Assembly: GCA_024280335.1 (NCBI GenBank)
Contig: JAJRQI010000063.1
Coordinates: forward strand, 1 to 64,000
DNA from: Deltaproteobacteria bacterium
Lineage (GTDB): Bacteria > Desulfobacterota > Desulfuromonadia > Desulfuromonadales > Geopsychrobacteraceae
Length of the DNA stretch: 64,000 bases
Direction: 5' to 3'
Part shown: piece by piece, positions 8,730 through 16,510 of the stretch
Position numbering within the stretch: position 1 is the stretch's first letter
Layout: each line of letters starts with the position of its first letter
Translations under genes and position numbers: made by a program
Notes under the pieces: model-generated
Told to the model about the DNA's origin: nothing
Databases searched by the model: none
Seen by the model: only the letters and a program-made list of their open reading frames with translations

Positions 8730-10380
8730 TTTTTGCCCTCGACAGCTGTCGAATTTTGTGGGTCAAACCCCAGGTTTCGTCAGTACTCAGCAGCTCAACA
8801 TGAGCCGGCATAGCGGTTCCCGGAATTCCATCCTGGATCGCTCTGGCGATCCGCTCATCACTGAAGGCGGCAAAATAGCGGCTGTTGGTGAGGTTGCGCG
8901 GACGGGGCAGATGTTGCTGCGATTCAGCCCCTTTGCCGTTGCCGCTGACACCGTGACAGCGCGAACATTGTTCCAGAAACAGGGTATCAATCGTCGCCTC
9001 AGGCAGATGGGCGGTATGCTCCGGCAGGGCGGGTAGCGCAATTTTATCCGTCGTTGCGATGCCGATGAAGGCTTTGAAGATCAAATTCAGAACCTGCTCG
9101 CGCTGTTCTGCCGAAATGATTTTCTTGTAGCCGGGCATTGAGGTGCCGGGAATGCCGGTTTCGATGCTCTTCAGCAGGCGTTGTTGATCGGCTTGCTGAA
9201 AGAATGTTGCATTGCCGTTAAAGGCCCGTGGAAAGTTTGCCAGGTTCGGCTGAATCGGCCCCAGGCCGTTCCCTTCTGCGGCATGGCAGGCTTGGCAGAG
9301 GCGCATAAACAACTGCTTGGCCGGTTCTTCGCGGCCCATTTTTTGCGCCAGCAGTTGCGACAGATTCTTCGGTGCCACCGCTTGGCCGGCCAGGTAGTCA
9401 ACCAGGCGGCTCTGCTCATCGGCCGACATCGGGACTTGCGGCATCACCGCACCCGGAATGTAGCGGGCCGGATTTGTGAGAAAGCCGGATATATATTCCC
9501 GCTCGCGCTGTGAGCCGACAAAACTGAGATCAGGGGCGATCCGGCCATTGACCGCACGAAACTGATGGCAGGCCAGGCACTGCTTTTCAAACAGCAGCTT
9601 TTCACCCGCCGCCAGCTCTCGCCCTTTAGGGGCCAGACTTACTTCCGGCAGTTTGACTTGTCCGGCCTGGATCTGCATCGGCGTGGCGTAGAAGGGTTGC
9701 TTGACGCGGCTTTTCAGGAAATAGGCGACGCTTCGTGCCTGCCCTTTGGAGAGGGGAAAGCGGGGCATAATCGAGTTGGCGAGATTGGCTTTCGGGTCAC
9801 GGATCGCCTGTTGCAACAGGTCGAGTCCCAACAACGAACCGATATGGCTCAGATCCGGCCCATAGCGTCCGCCGCGACCCAAACCGGCAATATGATGACA
9901 GGTATTACAGCCTCTGGCGAGAAAGGTCCGATAGCCTTTCCAGGCCTTTGTTGCTCCGGCGAGTGGGCCGACCCGGTGGCATTTAAAACAGCTGGCCTGC
10001 AGGTCCTTCCCTTTCAGGATGCTGCGGGCCCCAAGTCCGGGCAGCCCGTGAGAAATGTCGACATCCAGCGCCATCCCTTCGCCGAGGTGGCAACCGGTGC
10101 AGCCCAGTTTTTCCCACTGATGCGCACCGATATCGGGATGTTCCCGGACGGCTCTTTGTGCGAGGTCTGCTGATGGCCTGCTGCCGTCCGGGTGACAATA
10201 GGTGCAATGTTCACGAACCGGACCGGCACCGAGATTGATCTTCAGATCCGGGATTCGGTACTGTTTTTTCAGTGGATGCTGATCAAGCGAAAAATAGCTG
10301 GACAGACCCAGCGTAATCAGCAGAGCGAAAATAGCTGCACCATAGAAAATATTTATCCAGCCCGGCTTGCCACTTGCCAT
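8719..10380 (-). CDS. Membrane-anchored heptaheme c-type cytochrome of the bc operon
   Basis: 553 residues with an N-terminal membrane anchor ([20 protein letters not shown]) and seven CxxCH sites: CTYCH, CTGCH, CFKCH, CNTCH, CLACH, CQACH and CSRCH. The last three lie in mono-heme cytochrome c folds, each with distal Met candidates such as [18 protein letters not shown] and GTAMPAHVE. The first four resemble a multiheme domain. It therefore looks like a fusion of a tetraheme-like module with three class-I cytochrome c modules. It is the first gene of the Rieske/cytochrome b operon and replaces the usual cytochrome c1/f as electron acceptor, with extra hemes likely extending the wire across the periplasm. 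Confidence 0.9.
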   Translation of the reverse strand: MASGKPGWINIFYGAAIFALLITLGLSSYFSLDQHPLKKQYRIPDLKINLGAGPVREHCTYCHPDGSRPSADLAQRAVREHPDIGAHQWEKLGCTGCHLGEGMALDVDISHGLPGLGARSILKGKDLQASCFKCHRVGPLAGATKAWKGYRTFLARGCNTCHHIAGLGRGGRYGPDLSHIGSLLGLDLLQQAIRDPKANLANSIMPRFPLSKGQARSVAYFLKSRVKQPFYATPMQIQAGQVKLPEVSLAPKGRELAAGEKLLFEKQCLACHQFRAVNGRIAPDLSFVGSQREREYISGFLTNPARYIPGAVMPQVPMSADEQSRLVDYLAGQAVAPKNLSQLLAQKMGREEPAKQLFMRLCQACHAAEGNGLGPIQPNLANFPRAFNGNATFFQQADQQRLLKSIETGIPGTSMPGYKKIISAEQREQVLNLIFKAFIGIATTDKIALPALPEHTAHLPEATIDTLFLEQCSRCHGVSGNGKGAESQQHLPRPRNLTNSRYFAAFSDERIARAIQDGIPGTAMPAHVELLSTDETWGLTHKIRQLSRAKNAE

Positions 10381-10804
10381 GAATCTTCCCTGTCCATTCG
10401 CTTCTTGCTAAGGGGGAGTTGTTATTTATCATCGAATAACGCAAAATCCGAATAGGTCACCCCAGACATTTTTTAAACTGATTAGAATGAATCTTCAGTC
10501 CAACCCTTCTCCCTGAGGGAGAGGGGACGCATTCAGCGCATAGCTGTAGATTCGTTCTAATCAGGTTTTTTAATGTATAATCAATTTCATAAAAGATATC
10601 TGTACGAATTCTCTAAATGAAATTATCATAAACTTATGCTTCTTGCAAAAAACCTTGAGCTGAGAGGCGGACTAAACTTTACAGGAAGTAATTCTCCCGT
10701 TTGGAGGTGTGAAAGCCGGACCGGGCAGTCTCCAGTATCCGGTTTCTCCGGTTCTGGATAGACAGGCCGTATATTTTGTAGTGTTGTAAAACGAGGAGCC
10801 AGTT
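10381..10804. other. Intergenic region upstream of the ornithine cyclodeaminase gene
   Basis: It holds a palindromic repeat (10478-10564) and about 240 bp without a convincing ORF. An imperfect hairpin around 10731-10765 (CCAGTATCCGG / CCGGTTCTGG) could be a leader structure, but it has no T-run and I recognise no riboswitch class. The ribosome site of the next gene (GAGGAG, 10792-10797) is clear. Confidence 0.5.
10478..10564. repeat. Palindromic repeat, family B copy 1
   Basis: The ends form a near-perfect inverted repeat, CTGATTAGAATGAATCT against AGATTCGTTCTAATCAG (one mismatch). They enclose a hairpin CTTCTCCCTGAGGGAGAGG. A related element lies at 55298-55442. Confidence 0.75.
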
Positions 10805-11899
10805 ATGGGACCGATTATTCCTACCTATTTCCCCCCCGATTTTTCCAGCCCGGAACTGCTGAATGCACCTGTGGTTCAGACTCAGGCCGCGCCGTTGGAC
10901 GGGGTCGTGCCGGACAATTATCACGGCACCTCCAACTATCCTGAATACGTCCACTTGGGTGGCGGTAAATGGTTGCTGGCCCCGGAGAGTCGCATGGATT
11001 CGACCTTGGTTCTCAACGGGGAACAGTTGGATGTGGTCGAGGCGCGCCGGGTGAAACAAGGGGATGCGGTGGTGGTCGGGCGCACCGAAAATGGCGAAGA
11101 GGGGATTTATGTCCATACCACCGGGTTCGATCCCCCGGCAGCTGCCGCGGCCGACAAATTTGCCTTCCGTACCCGCGGTACCCGTGAGACGCCGTTTTCA
11201 CGTTGTTACGATGATCTCTACGAGGTGCTGCGACATGATCGCGAGCATGGCCATATCGCCTGGGTGCTCGGTCCGGCGGTCGCTTTTGACAAGGACAGCC
11301 GCGACGCCATGCAGGGGTTGATCGAAAACGGTTATTGCCATGCGCTGCTGGCCGGAAACGCTCTGGCAACCCATGATCTGGAAGCGGCCTATTTTCGCAC
11401 CGGTCTCGGGCAGGATATCTACACCCAGCACCTGAAACCGATGGGGCACTACAATCATCTCGATATTATCAACGCGGTCCGCAAAGCCGGTTCAATCAAG
11501 CAGGCGATTCACGATCTGCAGCTCAAAGACGGCATCATCTACGCTTGTGAAAAACAGCAGGTCCCCTATGTGCTGGCCGGTTCGATTCGTGATGACGGGC
11601 CGCTGCCGGAGGTGATTCCCGATGTCTACGCTGCTCAGGACGCCATGCGGGTCCACGCCCGGCAGGCGACCACGGTGATCGCTCTGGCCACCCAGCTGCA
11701 CTCGATCGCCTTCGGCAACATGGTGCCGAGCTACCGGGTGATGGCCGATGGCAGCGTCCGGCCGGTGTTCTTCTATATTGTCGATATGACCGAGTTCAGC
11801 GCCGACAAACTGGCCAACCGCGGTTCGTCGCAGGCGGTGGCGATACTGACCAACGCCCAGGATTTTATGACGAATCTGTGGAATAACCTGAAACAGTAG
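10805..11899 (+). CDS. LOR/SDH-domain ornithine cyclodeaminase-type protein (TIGR00300 family)
   Basis: 364 residues, start supported by GAGGAGCCAGTT before the ATG. I recognise the family by its overall sequence: an N-terminal LOR/SDH-like region (about 50-115) and a C-terminal Rossmann-like part with HIAWVLGPAVAFDKD, ALLAGNALATHDLEA and YVLAGSIRDDGPLPE. It matches the archaeal-type ornithine cyclodeaminase and the C-terminal half of cyanobacterial ArgZ/AgrE. Members convert L-ornithine to L-proline plus ammonia using bound NAD. The next gene is an arginase, which would supply ornithine, so the pair forms an arginine-to-proline route. It is unrelated in fold to the mu-crystallin-type ornithine cyclodeaminase. 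Confidence 0.75.
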   Translation: MGPIIPTYFPPDFSSPELLNAPVVQTQAAPLDGVVPDNYHGTSNYPEYVHLGGGKWLLAPESRMDSTLVLNGEQLDVVEARRVKQGDAVVVGRTENGEEGIYVHTTGFDPPAAAAADKFAFRTRGTRETPFSRCYDDLYEVLRHDREHGHIAWVLGPAVAFDKDSRDAMQGLIENGYCHALLAGNALATHDLEAAYFRTGLGQDIYTQHLKPMGHYNHLDIINAVRKAGSIKQAIHDLQLKDGIIYACEKQQVPYVLAGSIRDDGPLPEVIPDVYAAQDAMRVHARQATTVIALATQLHSIAFGNMVPSYRVMADGSVRPVFFYIVDMTEFSADKLANRGSSQAVAILTNAQDFMTNLWNNLKQ

Positions 11900-12045
11900 G
11901 GGCGAGGCGCTGCCTCGCCCGGGTTGATCCTGCGAGGCGCTGCCTCGCCCGGGTTGATCCTGCGGGTCGCCCGGGTTGATCCTGCGAGGCGCTGCCTCGC
12001 CCGGGTTGATCCTGCGGGTCGCCCGGGTTGATCCTGCGAGGCGCC
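11900..12045. repeat. Tandem hairpin repeats between the ornithine cyclodeaminase and arginase genes
   Basis: Starting at the stop codon, a 30-bp unit containing the perfect hairpin GGGCGAGGC-GCT-GCCTCGCCC plus GGGTTGATCCT alternates with a 22-bp unit that lacks the palindrome (GCGGGTCGCCCGGGTTGATCCT, cited in part: GGGTCGCCCGGGTTGATCCT). The order is long, long, short, long, short, partial. The first hairpin (11900-11920) could act as a pause site or RNA stabiliser. The array separates two genes of one pathway. Confidence 0.9.
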
Positions 12046-12062
12046 CCGCAAAGGGAATAGCA

Positions 12063-12953
12063 ATGAACAAAACCATCCGTATTATCGGCGTGCCGATCGA
12101 TCTGGGACAGAAACAGCGCGGCGTCAATATGGGGCCGAGCGCCATCCGCTATGCCGGGCTGTCGGATAAGCTCAAGCGGCTCGGTTTCAGCTTGCACGAC
12201 TCCGGCAACCTGTTCGTTCCGGTCCGTGAATCGCTTAGCGAAGCGGAACAGGGCAACTTTTTGCTGTCAATCCAGCAAGTTTGCCAGGCGGCCTACGAGG
12301 CAGGTCAGCACGCGGTGGCGGATGGTGATATCCCGCTGTTTCTCGGCGGCGACCATTCGCTGGCGATCGGCACCATCGGCGGCGTGACACACCATGAGCC
12401 GATCGGGGTGATCTGGGTTGATGCGCATGGCGATGCCAATTCAGAGCAAAGTTCGCCGTCAGGAAATATCCACGGTATGCCGGTTGCGGCGCTGCTCGGC
12501 GAAGGCTTTCCGGAGTTGGTCAATATCGGCCGCCCCGGCGCCAAACTGGAAGGCAGGGATCTGGTGATGATCGGCATCCGTGATCTCGACAGCGGTGAGC
12601 GGCAGTGGTTGAAGCAGAGCGGCATTTCAATTTATACCATGCGTGATCTCGATGAACGGGGGATGAGTGCGATTATTCATGAGGCGCTGCAGTGTCTGAA
12701 ACATCGCAGCAGAATCCACCTGAGCCTCGATATGGACAGTCTTGATCCGAACGATGCGCCGGGGGTGGGCACCCCCTCGCCGGGTGGATTGAACTACCGT
12801 GAAGCGCAGTTATTGATGGAGATTATCGCTGACAGCGGCAAGTTGGCCTCTGCCGATGTTGTCGAAATCAATCCGATCCTCGATCACGAAAACCGCACCG
12901 CGCGGATGGCTGTGGAACTGCTGGCATCGCTGTTCGGCAAGAGTATTTTGTGA
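12063..12953 (+). CDS. rocF: Arginase (ureohydrolase)
   Basis: 296 residues; the ATG at 12063 has AAAGGGA upstream. The binuclear-manganese motifs are present: GGDHS, DAHGDAN and SLDMDSLDP, plus GNIHGMP and GVGTPSPGG. The family hydrolyses L-arginine to ornithine and urea in the cytoplasm. Agmatinase and formiminoglutamase are relatives, but SSPSGNIHGMPVAALLG and the partner ornithine cyclodeaminase gene 160 bp upstream favour arginase. No urease genes are seen here. Confidence 0.88.
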   Translation: MNKTIRIIGVPIDLGQKQRGVNMGPSAIRYAGLSDKLKRLGFSLHDSGNLFVPVRESLSEAEQGNFLLSIQQVCQAAYEAGQHAVADGDIPLFLGGDHSLAIGTIGGVTHHEPIGVIWVDAHGDANSEQSSPSGNIHGMPVAALLGEGFPELVNIGRPGAKLEGRDLVMIGIRDLDSGERQWLKQSGISIYTMRDLDERGMSAIIHEALQCLKHRSRIHLSLDMDSLDPNDAPGVGTPSPGGLNYREAQLLMEIIADSGKLASADVVEINPILDHENRTARMAVELLASLFGKSIL

Positions 12954-12965
12954 TTCTGTGCTGAA

Positions 12966-13060
12966 AAATCCCCCCTCGCCCCCCTTTTTCAAAGGGGGGA
13001 ATTAAAACCTCCCCCTTTGAAAAAGGGGGATTGGGGGGATTGGGGGGATTGGGGGGTGGG
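12966..13060. repeat. G/C-run palindromic repeat at the arginase-fic junction
   Basis: Two nested palindromes (CCCCCCTTTTTCAAAGGGGGG and CCCCCTTTGAAAAAGGGGG, each cited within 20 bases or nearly so: CCCCCTTTTTCAAAGGGGG) are followed by three or four copies of ATTGGGGGG. The element lies between convergent genes and supplies the stop codon and last residues of the fic reading frame (PQSPQSPFFKGG). Confidence 0.8.
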
Positions 13061-14269
13061 ATTCTCCTCCAGCGGGAGTTCGGTTTTTTTAGCACCGTCT
13101 TCCTGGCCATCTTCCGGAGCAAACTCCTCCCGCTGGAAAATCTCTTTGGTGTAATCCCAATTCAGCTTATATTTCGTTGTCCTCCGTTCCCCCTCCATAG
13201 ACAGGAGCCCCTTTTCAACCAGATCAGCCAAGTCTCGTGTTACCGTGGCTCGACTGCCCTTAGACATGCCTCGATATTTCTTGGCCGTTAATCCGCCTTC
13301 AAAGCCATCCTCGCCTGCTTCCAGAAGCTTGCTGAGGGCCTTCCGCTGGCGGGTATTCATGTCGAGGTGCGAAACGTTCTGCCAGAAGCGTGAGATCCCC
13401 ATGACTTTGTTGATGGTGGTTTGGGATTGCCGCATCGCCTGTTCGAGGCAGCGCAAAAACCAGGTTAGCCACTCTGTCAGATCGCCTTCACCGTTCGAAG
13501 TGCGCGACAACACCTTATAGTAGCTGTCTCTGCTTTCCATAATCGTTGATGAGAGGCTGTAGCAGCGCTTTGTCGCCCCCTCGCCCTGCGCGAGAGCCAT
13601 ATCGGCCAGTGCCCGGCCAATCCGGCCGTTGCCATCCTCAAAAGGATGGATCGCCACAAACCAATAATGCGCGATCCCGGCGCGAAGAATCGGATCCACG
13701 TTTCCTTGTTCCGGATGACTTCCTTCCCACCAGGTCAAAAACGCTTCCATCTCATCGTTAACCCGGTCAGCGGGTGGTGCTTCGTAGTGAACCTTTTCCC
13801 GCCCGATTCGACCGGAAACGACTTGCATCGGTTCGGTGCGCCAATCACCCGTGATGATCTTGAAAAGGCCGGAATATCCTGTCGGGAACAGAGCGGCCTG
13901 CCATGCTTTCAGCCGCTCTGCCGTCAAGGGTTTATTGTCGCCGCTGGTCGCATCCAGCAAGACATCTACCAGTCCATCGACACTCCTGGAGGCCGCCGGG
14001 AGCCCACCGGTCGGCAGGCCCAAGCGGGTTGCAACGGAAGATCTGACTGAATCAGGGTTCAACAGCTCCCCCTCGATTTCGGCTGTCTTGACAGCTTCCT
14101 TTGTCAACGACTCAAGTTGCGTCTTCAGTTCCAGGTCAAGCCCAAGAGATTTCACCTGCTGATAGAGTTGCCCTTGCAGGTGTCGGCATCTGCCCAGTTG
14201 CGGGGTGAGCTGCTCGTAGTCCATTGTGAAAGTCGGCCAGGTCGGCTGCTGCCAAACATATTGAGGCAT
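12989..14269 (-). CDS. Fic-domain protein with N-terminal DUF4172
   Basis: 426 residues. The N-terminal DUF4172-like region (about 1-85) contains TAEIEGE, which fits the (S/T)xxxE(G/N) inhibitory helix of class II Fic proteins. The Fic core has HPFEDGNGRIGR (about 212-223), a full match to HPFx(D/E)GNGRxxR, so AMP-transferase activity kept in check by the helix is expected. A C-terminal winged-helix-like region follows (LTAKKYRGMSKGSRATVTRDLADLVEKG, cited in part: SKGSRATVTRDLADLVEKG), so it may also bind DNA. The last about 25 residues are odd: KKTELPLEE copies the end of the neighbouring Lrp protein, and PQSPQSPFFKGGG comes from a dispersed repeat. Target unknown. Confidence 0.9.
   Translation of the reverse strand: MPQYVWQQPTWPTFTMDYEQLTPQLGRCRHLQGQLYQQVKSLGLDLELKTQLESLTKEAVKTAEIEGELLNPDSVRSSVATRLGLPTGGLPAASRSVDGLVDVLLDATSGDNKPLTAERLKAWQAALFPTGYSGLFKIITGDWRTEPMQVVSGRIGREKVHYEAPPADRVNDEMEAFLTWWEGSHPEQGNVDPILRAGIAHYWFVAIHPFEDGNGRIGRALADMALAQGEGATKRCYSLSSTIMESRDSYYKVLSRTSNGEGDLTEWLTWFLRCLEQAMRQSQTTINKVMGISRFWQNVSHLDMNTRQRKALSKLLEAGEDGFEGGLTAKKYRGMSKGSRATVTRDLADLVEKGLLSMEGERRTTKYKLNWDYTKEIFQREEFAPEDGQEDGAKKTELPLEENPTPQSPQSPQSPFFKGGGFNSPL
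13063..13102. repeat. Left copy of a 40-bp direct repeat flanking fic
   Basis: Contains AGCGGGAGTTCGGTTTTTTT then AGCACCGT. About 35 of 40 positions match 14533-14573, the 3' end of lrp, with one base deleted here. On the minus strand both copies encode KKTELPL(E/D)E. Confidence 0.8.
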
Positions 14270-14521
14270 AAATGGCGCTCCTTTGCGTCAAACTATGAGG
14301 CAATGGTAGGCTCAGGATGAATCAAAAGGCAATCCTTTTTGCTTCACAATGTGAGGCAAAAAATATTTGATTATGTCTCATGAGAAAAAAATGAACCCCA
14401 GTTTTTCGTAGATCGGCCCCCTTACTCAACATAATCCGCTGAACAAAAACTGTCTTCAACGCCATCCTTTGGCGATTCGTATCCACAGCGGTATGTTATT
14501 GATCGGTTTCAGCAGTTTTAA

Positions 14522-15013
14522 TTACCTGGAACTCTCATCAAGCGGGAGCTCGGTTTTTTTAAGCACCGTTTTTAAGGCAAAGGATGATTGCACCCGCAGT
14601 ACTTCCGGCAGGCCGGTCAGTCGATTGTGGATGCGCATGTAATCCTCATTGTCACGGACGATGATGCGCAGCAGGTAGTCACTGTCGCCCGACATCAGAT
14701 AACACTCCATCACCTCCTGAACCTTGCCGATCGCCTTTTCAAACCGCTGCAGTTTCTCCTGCTGCTGTCCTTCCAGCGTCACGCGCACGAAAACCGTCCC
14801 CGGTTTACCGATTGCCGTCTGATCGATCAACATGACGTAGCGGTCGATGATGGCGGTTTTTTCCAGCAGTCGAACCCGGCGCAGGCAGGCTGACTCGGAG
14901 AGCCCGACCTGTTCTGCCAGCTGGACGTTGCTCAACCGACCGTCCTGTTGCAGGGCTGTCAGGATACGTTTGTCGATGGCATCTAACTGCAAGTGTTGTT
15001 GAATCTGTGTCAT
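14522..15013 (-). CDS. Lrp/AsnC-family transcriptional regulator
   Basis: 163 residues from the ATG at 15013 (a GTG at 15019 would add two). The N-terminal HTH contains LDAIDKRILTALQQDGRLSN, LAEQVGLSESACLRRVRLLE and a C-terminal RAM effector domain (GKVQEVMECYLMSGDSDYLL). It is divergent from alanine dehydrogenase with 267 bp between. Lrp-like regulators commonly control such a neighbouring amino-acid dehydrogenase and themselves, so ald is the likely target and an amino acid the likely effector (inference). The C-terminal KKTELPLDESSR is normal for the family and is the source of the tail copied into fic. Confidence 0.92.
   Translation of the reverse strand: MTQIQQHLQLDAIDKRILTALQQDGRLSNVQLAEQVGLSESACLRRVRLLEKTAIIDRYVMLIDQTAIGKPGTVFVRVTLEGQQQEKLQRFEKAIGKVQEVMECYLMSGDSDYLLRIIVRDNEDYMRIHNRLTGLPEVLRVQSSFALKTVLKKTELPLDESSR
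14533..14573. repeat. Right copy of the direct repeat flanking fic (inside lrp)
   Basis: Contains AGCGGGAGCTCGGTTTTTTT then AAGCACCGT; partner of 13063-13102. The two copies bracket almost all of fic plus its upstream region (about 1.47 kb apart). Confidence 0.8.
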
Positions 15014-15127
15014 ATTCACAGAATAGTCGAATTATCTGCGAATGTATGCAAAAAATGCTGTGGAGATTGCAGGAAAATTCTCCCGATCAGCTGGTAAACT
15101 TACAGCGATAACAGATTTCTACTGACC

Positions 15128-15254
15128 CTCTTGCAAAAGTCGTCATCCCCGTGAAAACGGGGATCCAGTTTTGGGATCGTCCCCGAAAACTTCTGGATCC
15201 CCGCCTACGCGGGAATGCCGGGCACTTGCTTATCCAGCCATTTGCAAGAGGCTC
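15128..15254. repeat. MITE-like palindromic repeat, family A copy 2
   Basis: Begins CTCTTGCAAAAGTCGTCATC and ends TTTGCAAGAGGCTC, with inner palindromes GTGAAAACGGGGATCC and GGATCCCCGCCTACGCGGG. It fills most of the lrp-ald divergent region, so at least one of the two promoters must overlap or border it. Confidence 0.85.
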
Positions 15255-15280
15255 TACTCCCTAAATTAAAGGAGCTTGTC

Positions 15281-16405
15281 ATGATCGTCGGAATCCTCAA
15301 GGAAATTAAAGCTGAAGAAAACCGTGTTTGCATGACCCCGGCCGGGGTTGAGGTGATGACGAGCAACGGTCATCAACTGCTGGTGGAAAGGACTGCCGGT
15401 GCCGGAAGCGGTTTTTCTGATGAGGAATACGTTGCCGCCGGGGCCGAATTGATCGCCGGACCGGCGGAAGTCTATGCCCGCGCAGATATGGTCATGCATG
15501 TCAAAGAACCGCAGCCGAGTGAATATCCACTGATCCGCGAAGGACAGATTGTTTTTACCTATTTCCACTTCGCCGCAGCGGAGGAGTTGACCCGGGCGAT
15601 GATCGAACGCAAGGCGGTCTGCATCGCTTATGAAACGATCGTCAACCCTGATGGCAGTCTGCCGCTGCTGACGCCGATGAGTGAGGTCGCCGGGCGGATG
15701 GCGGCGCAGCAGGGTGCTAAATACATCGAACGTTCGCAGGGCGGGCGGGGGATTCTGATGGGCGGCGTGCCGGGAGTGGCTCCGGCGACGGTGCTGGTGC
15801 TCGGTGGCGGCGTGGTCGGCACCCACGCGGCGCAGATGGCTTGCGGACTTGGCGCCAAGGTTTACCTGCTCGATATGAACCTCACCCGCTTGCGCTATCT
15901 ATCGGAGGTAATGCCTAAAAACTGCTTCCCGATGATGTCCTCACCGGCGACCGTGCGTGAGCTGGTGCAGGAAGCTGACGTGGTGATCGGTGCGGTGCTG
16001 CTGCATGGGGCCAAGGCGCCGAAGCTGGTGACCCGTGAAATGTTGAAAACCATGAAGAAAGGCGCGGTGCTGGTCGATGTCGCCATCGATCAGGGCGGCT
16101 GTTTTGAAACCTCGAAGCCGACTACGCACGGGGATCCGATCTACGAGGTTGATGGCATTGTGCATTACTGCGTTGCCAATATGCCGGGCGCGGTGCCGCT
16201 GACCTCAACCATGGCCCTGACCAATGCGACCCTGCCGTACGCCGTGACAATCGCCAATCAGGGCTGGAAACAGGTGGCACGCAACGATGTCGGGATCAAG
16301 GAAGGTTTTAACGTGGTTTCCGGTGCCGTCTGTTACAAAGGGGTGGCCGAGGCTTGCGGGATCGAGTATGTGCCGGTCGAAGAGCTGTTGAAAATCGAAC
16401 CCTGA
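15281..16405 (+). CDS. ald: Alanine dehydrogenase
   Basis: 374 residues; ATG at 15281 with AAAGGAG six bases upstream. It begins MIVGILKEIKAEENRVCMTP, the typical Ald/PntA N-terminus, and carries YFHFAAAEELTRAM, the NAD-binding VLGGGVVGTHAAQMACGLGA, and the signature DVAIDQGGCFETSKPTTHGD. It catalyses reversible NAD-dependent deamination of L-alanine to pyruvate and ammonia in the cytoplasm. The divergent Lrp-type gene is its likely regulator. Confidence 0.96.
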   Translation: MIVGILKEIKAEENRVCMTPAGVEVMTSNGHQLLVERTAGAGSGFSDEEYVAAGAELIAGPAEVYARADMVMHVKEPQPSEYPLIREGQIVFTYFHFAAAEELTRAMIERKAVCIAYETIVNPDGSLPLLTPMSEVAGRMAAQQGAKYIERSQGGRGILMGGVPGVAPATVLVLGGGVVGTHAAQMACGLGAKVYLLDMNLTRLRYLSEVMPKNCFPMMSSPATVRELVQEADVVIGAVLLHGAKAPKLVTREMLKTMKKGAVLVDVAIDQGGCFETSKPTTHGDPIYEVDGIVHYCVANMPGAVPLTSTMALTNATLPYAVTIANQGWKQVARNDVGIKEGFNVVSGAVCYKGVAEACGIEYVPVEELLKIEP

Positions 16406-16420
16406 ATCAGGTAAAAGAAA

Positions 16421-16460
16421 CAGCCACCATCATCGACATGAATAGCGGCGATGGTGGCTG
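16421..16460. terminator. Probable bidirectional terminator between ald and the acyl-CoA synthetase gene
   Basis: Perfect 11-bp stem CAGCCACCATC / GATGGTGGCTG with an 18-base loop, between convergent genes. There is no long T-run, so the efficiency is uncertain. Confidence 0.6.
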
Positions 16461-16510
16461 TATGTAAGTTCAAAGCGGGACAGGTTCTTCTGGCTCCGTG
16501 TCAGGTGACC

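Noticed and set aside
10680-10800. Possible riboswitch before the ornithine cyclodeaminase gene
   Set aside because: There is a weak hairpin, but no conserved core of a guanidine, lysine or glycine riboswitch that I could recognise.
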